Below, piece after piece: positions 8,202 through 16,743 of a DNA stretch of 64,000 bases. Within the stretch, counting starts at the first letter, position 1. Each line of letters opens with the position of its first letter. The position numbers and the translations under genes were made by a program. Location: positions 186,001-250,000 of the forward strand of contig CBDBIW010000016.1 of NCBI GenBank assembly GCA_965206015.1, read 5' to 3'. Source of the DNA: JAJCYL01 sp965206015 (GTDB lineage: Bacteria; Bacteroidota; Bacteroidia; Cytophagales; Cyclobacteriaceae). The notes under the pieces were generated by a model. The model did not search any database. It was not told where the DNA came from and saw only the letters and a list, made by a program, of their open reading frames with translations.

Positions 8202-10076
8202 ATGTGCTTTAAGAATTTACCGATAGAATTTGACGAACAGGGGAATGCTTTCCTTAAAGAAGGTGTAGCTAACCCCTACGAATACAAAGTAGTAGAGCTG
8301 GATAAAGAACAAGATCAGCTCAAAGACCTGATGGTCAAAAACGGCTACATTAAGAATATTGATTATGATCCTGTAACCAGAGTTGCCGGTGCGCTGGCCT
8401 TTCACAGTGTAGTTGATCTCGAGAAAAAGAACGTTCTTTCAACCAATTCGACGGCAACCTTATTTAGAGGTTACGAAGTGATCCTTAAGGGGCGTGACCC
8501 AAGGGATGCAGCCTACATCAGCAGCCGGGCTTGCGGTGTTTGTGGAGGTGTACACGCCACTACCAGTGCTCTTGCTATCGAAATGGCACTTGGCATAAAG
8601 CCCCCACCTCTGGGCATTGTCATGCGAAACATCCTGCTGGCTATTGAGTACCTGTATGATCACCCATTGCATTTATTTCTATTGGCCGGTCCCGATTATT
8701 CCGAGGAACTCGTGGCTGAAACCAATCCTGAGTTGATATCAAAAGCCGGAAGTACAGCAACCAAATTCGAGAATGTTCATGGTTATAAGACCATTCTCGA
8801 CATCATGAAGGATCTCAACCCATTAAAAGGACGACTCTATCTTGAAGCACTTGAAATGACGCGGGTAGCAAGGGAGGCATATGTTACTATTGGCGGTAAA
8901 TACCCCCACCCCCAAAGTGTAGTCCCCGGTGGGATTTCGGTAACCGTAAGTATCACTACCCTCAATGAAGTTTACAATCGCCTGATAAAGTTTTTTGATT
9001 ATGGTCAGAAAGTTTGCGGGATCTGGGACGACATTTTCGATTTCTTTCTCGACCATGACCCTGCTTATGCCGACTCGGGGCGAAGACCGGCCACCATGGC
9101 TGATACCGGAGTTTGGGACAGACCAGATGTGTACGATGCCTCCTATGAAAATTGTGAGAAATGGGGGGAAGCCCGCTGGGCAACTCCCGGTGTCTTAGTG
9201 GACGGCGAGGTGGTTACCACCAGCCTCCAGCAGCTAAATGTTGGTATTGAAGAGTTTGTTGAGCATTCCTACTATGAAAAGTGGGAAGGCCAGAGATTTG
9301 CTGAAGACCCCGTGGGGTCACCATTGAGCCCCAATCATCCATGGAATAAGGAAACTATCCCAAAGCCCGGCAGGCAGAGCTGGAAAGATCGATACAGCTG
9401 GGATACCGCTCCTACCTGGGACAGGCTTCCAATGGAAGCTGGAGCTTATTCACGACTCTACATGACTGCCAAAGCGCAAAAATTGCCAGAAAGCAAATTC
9501 CTGGAAGCCACCGGGCATAGTCTGAAAATTCATGTGCCTGCCTATCATTTACCGGAAACTACCATGGAATGGAAAATTCCCGCAAAATGGAACACCTTTG
9601 AACGTAACAGGGCCAGAGCATATTGCATTCCTTACTCGGCTATGGTAGCCATGGAGAATTGGATGTTGGCTCAACAATATCTTCGTGAAGGAAAAACAGG
9701 TATTAGTACGCCATACGAAATACCAAAAACCGGAACTCATATCGGATTTGGTGCCTGGGGCGCAGGACGCGGTTTCCTTACTCACCACTTGGTAGTGGAA
9801 AAAGGGATAATCGGAAATTACCAGATCATAACACCTTCAACGCTCAATGCAGCACCCAGAACACCTTGGGGCGCATTGGGCCCATATGAAGAAGCCGTGA
9901 TGAATACACCTTTGCTAGAGAACTTTGACAAGCCGGAAGCCTACAAAGGCATAGATATTTTGAGGGCAATCCGCAGTTTTGATCCATGTATGCCATGTAC
10001 CACTCATATTATGTCTGAGAATGAAAAACATATAGTGACCCGTGAAGTAACTACCTGCGCATGTGGAGTGGAGTAA
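8202..10076 (+). CDS. [NiFe]-hydrogenase large (catalytic) subunit, group 1h/1l-like
   Basis: Carries the NiFe(CN)2CO site that splits H2. The L1 motif RACGVCGGVHA places Cys111, Cys114 and His118; the L2 motif DPCMPCTTH places Cys596, Cys599 and His602. A 22-residue tail after His602 (ending TTCACGVE) would be cut off by the maturation protease. The N-terminal segment reads DPVTRVAGALAF, so the Glu of the common DP.TRIEGH motif is replaced, as I recall for actinobacterial-type 1h enzymes. 624 residues, somewhat long for the family. The 3' end overlaps the next gene by 14 bp. Confidence 0.95.
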   Translation: MCFKNLPIEFDEQGNAFLKEGVANPYEYKVVELDKEQDQLKDLMVKNGYIKNIDYDPVTRVAGALAFHSVVDLEKKNVLSTNSTATLFRGYEVILKGRDPRDAAYISSRACGVCGGVHATTSALAIEMALGIKPPPLGIVMRNILLAIEYLYDHPLHLFLLAGPDYSEELVAETNPELISKAGSTATKFENVHGYKTILDIMKDLNPLKGRLYLEALEMTRVAREAYVTIGGKYPHPQSVVPGGISVTVSITTLNEVYNRLIKFFDYGQKVCGIWDDIFDFFLDHDPAYADSGRRPATMADTGVWDRPDVYDASYENCEKWGEARWATPGVLVDGEVVTTSLQQLNVGIEEFVEHSYYEKWEGQRFAEDPVGSPLSPNHPWNKETIPKPGRQSWKDRYSWDTAPTWDRLPMEAGAYSRLYMTAKAQKLPESKFLEATGHSLKIHVPAYHLPETTMEWKIPAKWNTFERNRARAYCIPYSAMVAMENWMLAQQYLREGKTGISTPYEIPKTGTHIGFGAWGAGRGFLTHHLVVEKGIIGNYQIITPSTLNAAPRTPWGALGPYEEAVMNTPLLENFDKPEAYKGIDILRAIRSFDPCMPCTTHIMSENEKHIVTREVTTCACGVE

Positions 10077-10614
10077 AAAAGTCTTGTTAGGAACAATTGG
10101 CTATCATAACCTTTCCAATCACTCGATTGGGCCTATTCTTTGCGACCAGATGAGAACACTGGATTGGTCCGGTCATATTTCAATTGAGGAAATGAACTGG
10201 GGCCCGATAGCCATCATACAATGGTTCCAGGCGTTGGAAACACCTTTCGACCGTGTCATCCTATTTTCTGCTATCCACCGGAAAGAAAGAGATGTAGGCG
10301 ATGTCACCATCTTCAAATGGAGAGGAGGAACGCCGGAACCGAAAGATATCCAGGCAAGGATTGGAGATGCCGTCACAGGTGTGATTTCTCCCGAAAACCT
10401 ACTGATCATCGGAGAGCATTTTGGAATTTGGCCAGCAGAGACCTTTCTCGTTGACGTTGAACCTGGTTCGGAAAAAGCCGGACCTACCTTATCTACTGAG
10501 GTTGCTGAACGGGTAATAGAGTATTTTGACCTGCTTCGGAAACTCTGCCTTCAGGGTGAAGAAAGTGATGAGAAATTTGCAATTTTATATGGAGATCAAA
10601 TGCCTATTGAATGA
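10063..10614 (+). CDS. Hydrogenase-protease-like (M52 fold) protein lacking nickel ligands
   Basis: 183 residues with the outline of the HybD/HupD maturation-protease fold: an N-terminal GTIGYHNLSNHSIGP replacing G.GN.L..D(D/E)..G, a second strand LFSAIHR replacing LDAV, and a C-terminal IIGEHFGIWPAETFLVDVEPGS matching the usual L..A..LG..P..V.L.GI.P. By this alignment all three nickel-binding residues of HybD (Glu16, Asp62, His93) are missing. It overlaps the large-subunit gene and is ATGA-coupled to the next gene. A canonical protease is encoded further downstream, so this may be a non-catalytic chaperone of the large subunit. Alignment by eye. Confidence 0.7.
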   Translation: MEWSKKVLLGTIGYHNLSNHSIGPILCDQMRTLDWSGHISIEEMNWGPIAIIQWFQALETPFDRVILFSAIHRKERDVGDVTIFKWRGGTPEPKDIQARIGDAVTGVISPENLLIIGEHFGIWPAETFLVDVEPGSEKAGPTLSTEVAERVIEYFDLLRKLCLQGEESDEKFAILYGDQMPIE

Positions 10615-10997
10615 ATAATGATCATTTAAATAGCCTGGACCCGGAGTTAAACCATCTTTTTTGGAAGGATGAAATCCTGCAGGTTATGTATTGGATGTAC
10701 GGCGAAGATTTTGGGCGCAAGGTATCTTCAGATAAATTAATTACACTATTAAATACGACCCGGGCAAAGGTTAAAGAGCACCTTGGCCAACTTGTATTGG
10801 ACAACTACCTGGAGCAAGATACAGATGGCTCTTCAGTCCATTATTTTCTCACGGAATTTGGAAAAAAAGAAGCTGGTCAGCGATTTGCCGGTGCATTCGA
10901 AGGATTGCAAAAAGTTGGTCATGGTGAATGTGGCCCTGATTGCGACTGTCAGTGGGAAGGACACGACTCTTGTCAACACCACCTTCATCAACATTAA
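10611..10997 (+). CDS. Winged-helix protein with Cys/His-rich metal-binding tail
   Basis: 128 residues. Residues ~15-90 look like a winged helix (LFWKDEILQVMYWMYGEDFG, SSDKLITLLNTTRAKVKEHL, then DNYLEQD...HYFLTEFGKKEA as wing). The last ~25 residues are packed with Cys and His (HGECGPDCDCQWEGHDSC plus HHLHQH), a likely Ni, Fe or Zn site. ATGA overlap with the preceding gene puts it firmly inside the hydrogenase operon. It could be a metal-responsive regulator or a metallochaperone using the winged helix for protein contact. Not a recognised Hyp protein. Confidence 0.8.
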   Translation: MNNDHLNSLDPELNHLFWKDEILQVMYWMYGEDFGRKVSSDKLITLLNTTRAKVKEHLGQLVLDNYLEQDTDGSSVHYFLTEFGKKEAGQRFAGAFEGLQKVGHGECGPDCDCQWEGHDSCQHHLHQH

Positions 10998-11006
10998 GTA
11001 CATGAC

Positions 11007-11339
11007 ATGAATAAGATCTACTACAGCGACAAAGAATGTGAGGAGATGCTGCGCACCACGGGCAATCTCACTGAAAGCCTGCATGCTATTGAAAATGAGC
11101 ATATTAAAGAGCAAATTACCAGCCTTATGGAGCATTTCGATATCATTCATAGAGAAGGCTTATCCCGTCTTTGGAGAATTTTGAGAGGTACCAGCCCAGA
11201 TCTTTGCGACAGGCTGAATAAGGACTATGCCATTCACCACCTACTTGCCCTTTACGATCTCGAAGCCTTCGATGGTATTGAAAAAGCAGTCGATCAGGTG
11301 GCATTTATACCGGAAGGAGATGTTAAAAAATTATCATAA
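11007..11339 (+). CDS. Small helical hydrogenase-operon protein
   Basis: 110 residues, predicted all-helical, soluble. The segment EQITSLMEHFDIIHREGLSR and later YAIHHLLALYDLE resemble the N-terminal helical part of NifU-like proteins found in some group 1h hydrogenase loci (as recalled), but the NifU Cys-x2-Cys domain is absent, so the link is tentative. It starts 9 bp after the winged-helix gene. Possible role in cluster delivery or assembly of the small subunit. Confidence 0.65.
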   Translation: MNKIYYSDKECEEMLRTTGNLTESLHAIENEHIKEQITSLMEHFDIIHREGLSRLWRILRGTSPDLCDRLNKDYAIHHLLALYDLEAFDGIEKAVDQVAFIPEGDVKKLS

Positions 11340-11358
11340 GCTTTTCAATGGGCGCAAT

Positions 11359-12216
11359 ATGAATACCGAAGTGAATTTAATGAACTCATGGCTGGTCATA
11401 TTACTGATTTTGGGGATGTCTTGTAGTCAGTCACCAGACCAGACAACCTCTCAAAAATCTATCGATACTGACCCCGATTATCTCGGATCATACACCAGGT
11501 TGCCTGATAATGAAGCAGGGAGGATCGTGAAACGGGCAATAGAAGCTGCCGGAAGTTGGGAAGAATGGACCAGGCAACGTAGTCTTAGTTATACTAAGAT
11601 CATCACCTTTTATGACAGCCTGGGGAATGAAATACGGGAGGTCAGTCAACTGCATCAGTACAACCTGCTCCCTTCATATAAAGCAAAAATTACCTGAACT
11701 GAAAATAAAAATCAGTACAAAATTATCAATAACGGCCAGCAATCATGGAAGTTTGAAAATGGTGAAGAGATGATTGATCAGCCTAATATCAACTCCGCTT
11801 ACAATTCTTCATTTGGTTCTCATTACGTGATGTCAATGCCTTATAAACTGGCAGATCCGGGATGTCAAATAGTTTACGAAGAGAAAATGGTACTTCCAAA
11901 CCATAAAGAAGTGGATAAAATCAAAGTGACCTACGCCGAGGGGGCCGGTTCATCAGCGAGGTACCATACCTGGTGGTATTATTTTAACCCGGAAACCGCT
12001 TCCCTCGAAGGTAACATGCTTTACGGCGGAGATCATTACAGCTATACTCAATATGAAAAGTTTGTCGAAGTAGAAGGCTTAGAATTTAACCAGTTGCGCT
12101 ATAGCTATCGTAGCGATTCTATTGTAAACAACATTCAATTGACCACCAGATACGAAAGTCAGAACATTTACTTTGGTGAATTGTACCCAGACGAATTTTT
12201 CGAACCTGACCAATGA
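11359..12216 (+). pseudogene. LolA-like lipoprotein interrupted by one in-frame TGA
   Basis: From ATG 11359 (or ATG 11380) the protein has a lipoprotein signal (WLVILLILGMSC). The frame reads to a TGA at 11695-11697 (KIT-stop-TENKNQYK) and then continues in the same frame to 12216 with matching content (NGQQSWKFENGEE ... GELYPDEFFEPDQ). A TGG-to-TGA change, Trp to stop, is the simplest explanation. The whole resembles the downstream gene at 12772 and the gene at 19375 (DUF6503-type, LolA/LppX-like fold). The end overlaps the next gene by ATGA. Either a recent loss or a sequence error. Confidence 0.8.
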
Positions 12217-12731
12217 CTTCAATTTCAACCCGACCCAAAATATTAATTGCCGGTGTGGGCAACGAATTACGCCAGGATGACGCCTTTGGTATGCTCATGA
12301 TCAAAGAAATTCAAAAAAAATCCAAGCCGACCGATTCTATCAAATTCCAAGAAGTTGGCATTGGAGGCATTCACCTGGTGCAGGAATTGCATGATCAATA
12401 TGATATTTTGGTCATTCTGGATGCTGTTCAGTGGGGTGGCGAACCAGGTCAGATATATTTCAGAGCCACCACAACAGACAACCTGAACGAATTACCTCTT
12501 GAGGATAGAAGAGCTTTTCTGGCAGATATGCACTATGCTACACCCGTCAAAGCCATGATGCTGGCCAAGGCACTCAATGTACTGCCCAAAGAAGTCTACA
12601 TTTTAGGCTGTGAAGCCAAAAACCACGACGATTTTGACATTGGAATAAGCCCTGAAGTACAGGAAACCATACCACTGGCAATCAACAAATTAAAAGAATG
12701 GTTGAGCACCTTTAATTATAATTTGAATTGA
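12213..12731 (+). CDS. hupD: Hydrogenase maturation protease, M52 family (HupD/HyaD-like)
   Basis: Endopeptidase that removes the C-terminal tail of the large subunit after nickel insertion. Canonical motifs are present: GVGNELRQDDAFG (~15-27), LVILDAVQWGG with the second metal ligand Asp, and DMHYATP with the expected His. Length 172 is typical. It overlaps the lipoprotein stop as ATGA, inside the hydrogenase operon. Its substrate is presumably the large subunit at 8202, cut after His602. The symbol is used for the family role. Confidence 0.9.
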   Translation: MTSISTRPKILIAGVGNELRQDDAFGMLMIKEIQKKSKPTDSIKFQEVGIGGIHLVQELHDQYDILVILDAVQWGGEPGQIYFRATTTDNLNELPLEDRRAFLADMHYATPVKAMMLAKALNVLPKEVYILGCEAKNHDDFDIGISPEVQETIPLAINKLKEWLSTFNYNLN

Positions 12732-12771
12732 CCTACTTAATAATTAATTTGATAACTTAAATAACAATGAT

Positions 12772-13716
12772 ATGTCTAACGATACCTTAAATAACACCAC
12801 TGCCAAAAAAGAGAAAGCAGGGCAACCACCCTTTAAGTTCTTACTGGAGGTTAAAGATCTTATCAATCCGATCACTATAAAAAGGCTCCAACTTCTAAAA
12901 GGTGCTTTGATATTGGTTGCAGTACTTACTGTTGGGTATTTAGTGTGGGACAATTACTTCAAAGCCCCAACTGGAAAGCAGTTAGTCTCAGATTGGATAC
13001 AGGCTGCAGGTGGCATGGAGGCGTGGAAAAATATTGACCACGGTCAATACTTTAAAACACATAAATTATTTTCCGAGACTGGTGAACTACTTAGTGAACG
13101 GAGCGAAAAGATCTACTTTGAAAAGACTAATGGAAATGTAAAACTGATGACTGATGTGGAGACATCCAAAGGCCAGAAAGTGCGAATAGCCAAAGACAAG
13201 ATGGGGTATTGGGCAGTTGAAAATGACAATGAGGTAGATCCCGGAGAGAAAGCCAGGGAACTTGGAATGTCTTGTGAAAACCACTGGTGTGAGCCGGATT
13301 GTTCTATGAACATGGCTTTCTACCGCTTTTCCATGCCTTTTAAGCTAACCGACAGAGGCGTTATCGCGGAGAATGGCGGTGAAAAACCACTTGATGGCAA
13401 AAAAGCGCAGGTTCTCAACATTTCATATGAAGAAGGTGTAGGTCGCGACAAGTGGGTATTCTATGCACATTCCGGCGAAAACCTTATTCGTAAAATGGAA
13501 TATCATCAACATAATCAACACGGAGATGTACTTCCTGTAGAATTTCTGTGGTCAGATTATTCGGAAGAGGGAGACATCAATATAAGCCAGCGCTGGACCC
13601 GCTATTGGAGTAACGGTAAAATACTTGAGGAATACGTTTATTCTGATTTCGATTTCACGAGTCCCCTACCACCACAATTCCATAATCGCCCGGAAAGTTT
13701 AGCTAGTGCTCTCTAA
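12772..13716 (+). CDS. Membrane-anchored LolA-like protein at end of hydrogenase operon
   Basis: 314 residues: a cytoplasmic ~40-residue N-terminus, one transmembrane helix (~42-62, LLKGALILVAVLTVGYLVW), and a periplasmic domain beginning WIQAAGGMEAWKN, similar to the AAG...W pattern of the preceding lipoprotein. Contains three close cysteines (MSCENHWCEPDC), unusual for this fold. Families of this shape bind lipids or hydrophobic ligands; whether it handles quinone or supports hydrogenase function is unknown. 40-bp gap after hupD. Confidence 0.75.
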   Translation: MSNDTLNNTTAKKEKAGQPPFKFLLEVKDLINPITIKRLQLLKGALILVAVLTVGYLVWDNYFKAPTGKQLVSDWIQAAGGMEAWKNIDHGQYFKTHKLFSETGELLSERSEKIYFEKTNGNVKLMTDVETSKGQKVRIAKDKMGYWAVENDNEVDPGEKARELGMSCENHWCEPDCSMNMAFYRFSMPFKLTDRGVIAENGGEKPLDGKKAQVLNISYEEGVGRDKWVFYAHSGENLIRKMEYHQHNQHGDVLPVEFLWSDYSEEGDINISQRWTRYWSNGKILEEYVYSDFDFTSPLPPQFHNRPESLASAL

Positions 13717-13821
13717 ACCAATCATTTAATACTCTCTATGTCATAACTTGATGAGTTAAGTCCTTTGACCAAATTATCCAATCATATCAAAACATAACTC
13801 CCTAAACATCAACCTGCATAA

Positions 13822-14827
13822 TTAAACGGTGGTATAAGTGTACTTTTCGAGGGTAAAAATGTTGTGCCAATAGAGGATCTCTTCTGGGTAACGGTGGTTA
13901 ATGACGGTCCAGTGCTTCACTTCAATGACGATGAAAATACAGAGGCAACAATAGGTGTAGCCGAAAATAAAAATGAAGTAGCAGCCATTATCGCCGCAAA
14001 TAGGCGTTTCCCTTATATCACCTATAACCTCTCTGGAGGAGCAGATATGGGCTTATTTACCATAGATAGACACACAGGTATTTTGCAGTTTAAATCACCC
14101 CGGACTACGAAAACCCGGCATCTGCTACCACAAGTAATACCTATAAAGTCATAATAAGAGCTGATTTTTATGGTACTGATGGTAAAAATATTAATGATCC
14201 ACTTGATACAGCTTCGCAAGAGGTAGCAATAACGGTAACCGATGTGGAATTGCCAAGCCTAACGCCAGTTACTACAGCAGCAACCACTATTACTTCCTCA
14301 ACGGCCACTTTAAACGGGAATATCTCTCAAGACGGAGGAGCAGCAATTACAGCAAGAGGCTTTGTATATGCTACATCAAATGCAAATTTGACAATTGATA
14401 ACACAGCAGCAGATACTGTTATTGTAAGCGGTACAACAGGTGTTTTTGAAAAAGACATTACAGGTTTAACAGCAGGCACAACCTATTATTACAAAGCCTA
14501 TGCAACCAATATAGTGTTGGTACGAGCTATGGAAATGAACAAAGTTTTACTACGGATGCAATTTTATCTATTGAGGATTTTGAACAATCGGCTGTTACCA
14601 TTTCGCCAAACCCGGCCACAGGTATTGTAAACATCACCGTGGCAGAAAAGACAGGTTACAAATTGCTGGATACCGGAGGCCACCTGCTTCAACAGGGAAC
14701 TTTCGCCACAGGAGCGCACAGCATTGATATTTCGCCTTTGGCCAAAGGGATTTATCTCTTCAATCCAAACACCGATAAAGGGAGCTTTACCAGGAGAATT
14801 ATTAAAAATCAGGATTTATGGTCTTGA
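13822..14827 (+). pseudogene. Cadherin/fibronectin-like surface protein with T9SS sorting domain, two frameshifts
   Basis: Three frames join into one product. First a cadherin-like repeat (LSGGADMGLFTIDRHTGILQF); a shift near 14098 continues DYENPASATSNTYKVIIRADF and a fibronectin-like segment (TSSTATLNGNIS, GLTAGTTYYYKAYATN); a two-base insertion near 14512 leads into SVGTSYGNEQSFTTDAILSI and the type IX sorting domain (ISPNPATGIVNITVAEKTGY ... GIYLF). No start codon or signal peptide is visible and the N-terminal part is missing. It indicates that the lineage has, or had, T9SS. Confidence 0.85.
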
Positions 14828-14869
14828 TTTACACTACCGTCATTTCAGTATCAGGTTGATTTGATTGTC

Positions 14870-15187
14870 GGGTGGTGCTTCCCTGATTATGTTGGTCTTT
14901 GATAGATTTGCCTTCTGTTTCCCTGATTACTTTGTAGCCACGTTTTGTGTTTCCCTCACCCATTGTCGACCTGGACGGGCTTTGTTCCAGGCCAATGTCT
15001 TTTAAAGACACTTATTCAACTGTCCGAACATCATCCCGACCAATGGATCGCAGCACTTGTACACCTGACAATGTTTGTTGCTTTGGCAGGCTCCTGTCGA
15101 CCGGGTCAATAAAAATGAGGGGATCATCTCCAATATTTGACCCAATAAAGGTTTTAATGCTTTTTTGTTTACTTTGCCCTTGTCCAT
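14870..15187 (-). pseudogene. IS4-family (DUF4372-type) transposase N-terminal remnant
   Basis: Minus-strand reading starts MDKGKVNKKALKPLLGQILE and continues CDPLVGMMFGQLNKCL, then after a stop at ~15002 LKDIGLEQSPSRSTMGEGNT. These match the order MDKGK - FGQL - LRDI - SRSTM seen at the start of DUF4372/IS4 transposases. The residues between are scrambled and the catalytic domain is missing. A short decayed fragment without visible ends. Confidence 0.6.
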
Positions 15188-15363
15188 AATTGTGCCTGGT
15201 TTTTGTTTGCGTTTGTAGAAAACCCAAGGCTAAAAATCTTGCATGTTATGGGCTGTTTTTTTATATTATTTGTTCGGACAGTTATGACTCTCAATGTAAA
15301 AAAACGCCCTTCTGAAAAAGCGGCACTGTTTGTGACTCATGTTGTATATAAGAACCAATTGAT

Positions 15364-16743
15364 GTGGAAAAAGAACTTGGAAAAATTCTAATTATTGATG
15401 ATGACGAGGATGTGTTGTTGGCAGCAAAGATGTTGCTTCGGAAACATGCCGAAAATGTCCTTATTGAGAAAAATCCTAAAAAAATACCTTTTCTGCTTAA
15501 TAATGACACATACGATGTGATTTTACTGGATATGAACTTCAGTAAAGACATTACCAGTGGTAAAGAAGGTTTCTTTTGGTTAAATGAAATCAGACAGCGT
15601 GACCCTAATGCGGTTGTGATTCTGATAACTGCATATGGTGATGTTGAAATGGCAGTAACTGCCTTAAAGGAAGGGGCAACTGATTTTGTACTGAAACCCT
15701 GGCAGAATGAAAAGTTGATAGCCACGTTATCTAGTGCTGTGAAGCTCAAAAAGTCGTACAATGAAGTTGACCAACTCAAGCAAAAAAATAAACGACTTGA
15801 AGAAGATATCAATCAACCTTTTAAAGAGATTATTGGAGAAAGTCCGGCCATAAAGCAGGTATTTGCTATAGTGGACAAAGTGGCTGTGACCGACGCAAAT
15901 ATTTTGATTCTTGGAGAAAATGGTACTGGCAAGGAGTTAATTGCCAGGGCTATACATCAGAGATCACAACGTCAGGATAATGTATTTATCTCTGTTGATA
16001 TGGGTGCTATTACAGAAACTCTTTTTGAGAGTGAGCTATTTGGACATAAAAAAGGTTCCTTCACTGATGCAAAGGAAGATAGAGCCGGGAGATTCGAAGT
16101 AGCCAATAATGGTACACTTTTTCTTGATGAGATTGGGAACTTAAGCATGCCACTACAGTCTAAATTACTGACCGTATTACAAAATAGAGAAGTTACTAGA
16201 ATTGGCTCCAATAAATCCACCTCCATCGATATCAGGTTAGTATGCGCAACAAATATGCACATACACGAGATGGTGAAAGACAATACATTCAGACAGGATT
16301 TACTCTATAGAATTAACACTGTTGAATTACACCTTCCTCCTTTGCGTGATAGGGTCGAAGACATTGCGCTTTTGGCTGGTCATTTTGTAAGCATCTATTC
16401 CAGCAAATACCGTAAACAGGCAAAGAAAGTATCTCCTGCCGCCATCAAAAAACTGGAGAAATACCACTGGCCTGGCAATATTCGTGAATTGCAGCATGCT
16501 ATAGAGCGAGCCATCATTATGGGTGAAAAAACTGCTTTAAATCCGGAGGACTTTTTCTTCCTGAGTCACCGGCCGGAAGGAAATAAAGAGGCCGGAGTTG
16601 ATTCATATAATCTTGATGAAGTTGAAAGAAATGTCATTCAGAAGGCAATCCACAAACACGGGGGGAACATCTCCAAAGCTGCTAAAGATCTTGGGCTGAC
16701 CAGAGCATCGCTTTATAGACGATTAGAAAAACATGGTCTTTAA
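15364..16743 (+). CDS. Sigma-54-dependent response regulator, NtrC family
   Basis: 459 residues: receiver domain (~7-120) with acidic pocket DDDED and phosphoacceptor near Asp56 (VILLDMNF), AAA+ domain (~145-385) with Walker A GENGTGKE, loop 1 as GSFTDA instead of GAFTGA (Thr kept), Walker B FLDEIGN and R-finger region, then a Fis-type HTH (GGNISKAAKDLGLTRASLYR). GTG start chosen because the receiver begins there. Its 3' end overlaps the kinase gene by 11 bp. Activates sigma-54 promoters; its targets are not evident in this window. Confidence 0.93.
   Translation: MEKELGKILIIDDDEDVLLAAKMLLRKHAENVLIEKNPKKIPFLLNNDTYDVILLDMNFSKDITSGKEGFFWLNEIRQRDPNAVVILITAYGDVEMAVTALKEGATDFVLKPWQNEKLIATLSSAVKLKKSYNEVDQLKQKNKRLEEDINQPFKEIIGESPAIKQVFAIVDKVAVTDANILILGENGTGKELIARAIHQRSQRQDNVFISVDMGAITETLFESELFGHKKGSFTDAKEDRAGRFEVANNGTLFLDEIGNLSMPLQSKLLTVLQNREVTRIGSNKSTSIDIRLVCATNMHIHEMVKDNTFRQDLLYRINTVELHLPPLRDRVEDIALLAGHFVSIYSSKYRKQAKKVSPAAIKKLEKYHWPGNIRELQHAIERAIIMGEKTALNPEDFFFLSHRPEGNKEAGVDSYNLDEVERNVIQKAIHKHGGNISKAAKDLGLTRASLYRRLEKHGL

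Noticed and set aside
8217..9788. Several opposite-strand frames inside the hydrogenase large subunit gene
   Set aside because: They are shadows of a clearly coding plus-strand gene, with no family resemblance or plausible signals.
11695..11697. In-frame TGA in a hydrogenase-operon gene as a possible selenocysteine codon
   Set aside because: The expected residue is Trp by context, the protein is a LolA-like lipoprotein rather than a redox subunit, and I saw no convincing stem-loop of SECIS type just downstream. Nonsense mutation or sequence error is simpler.
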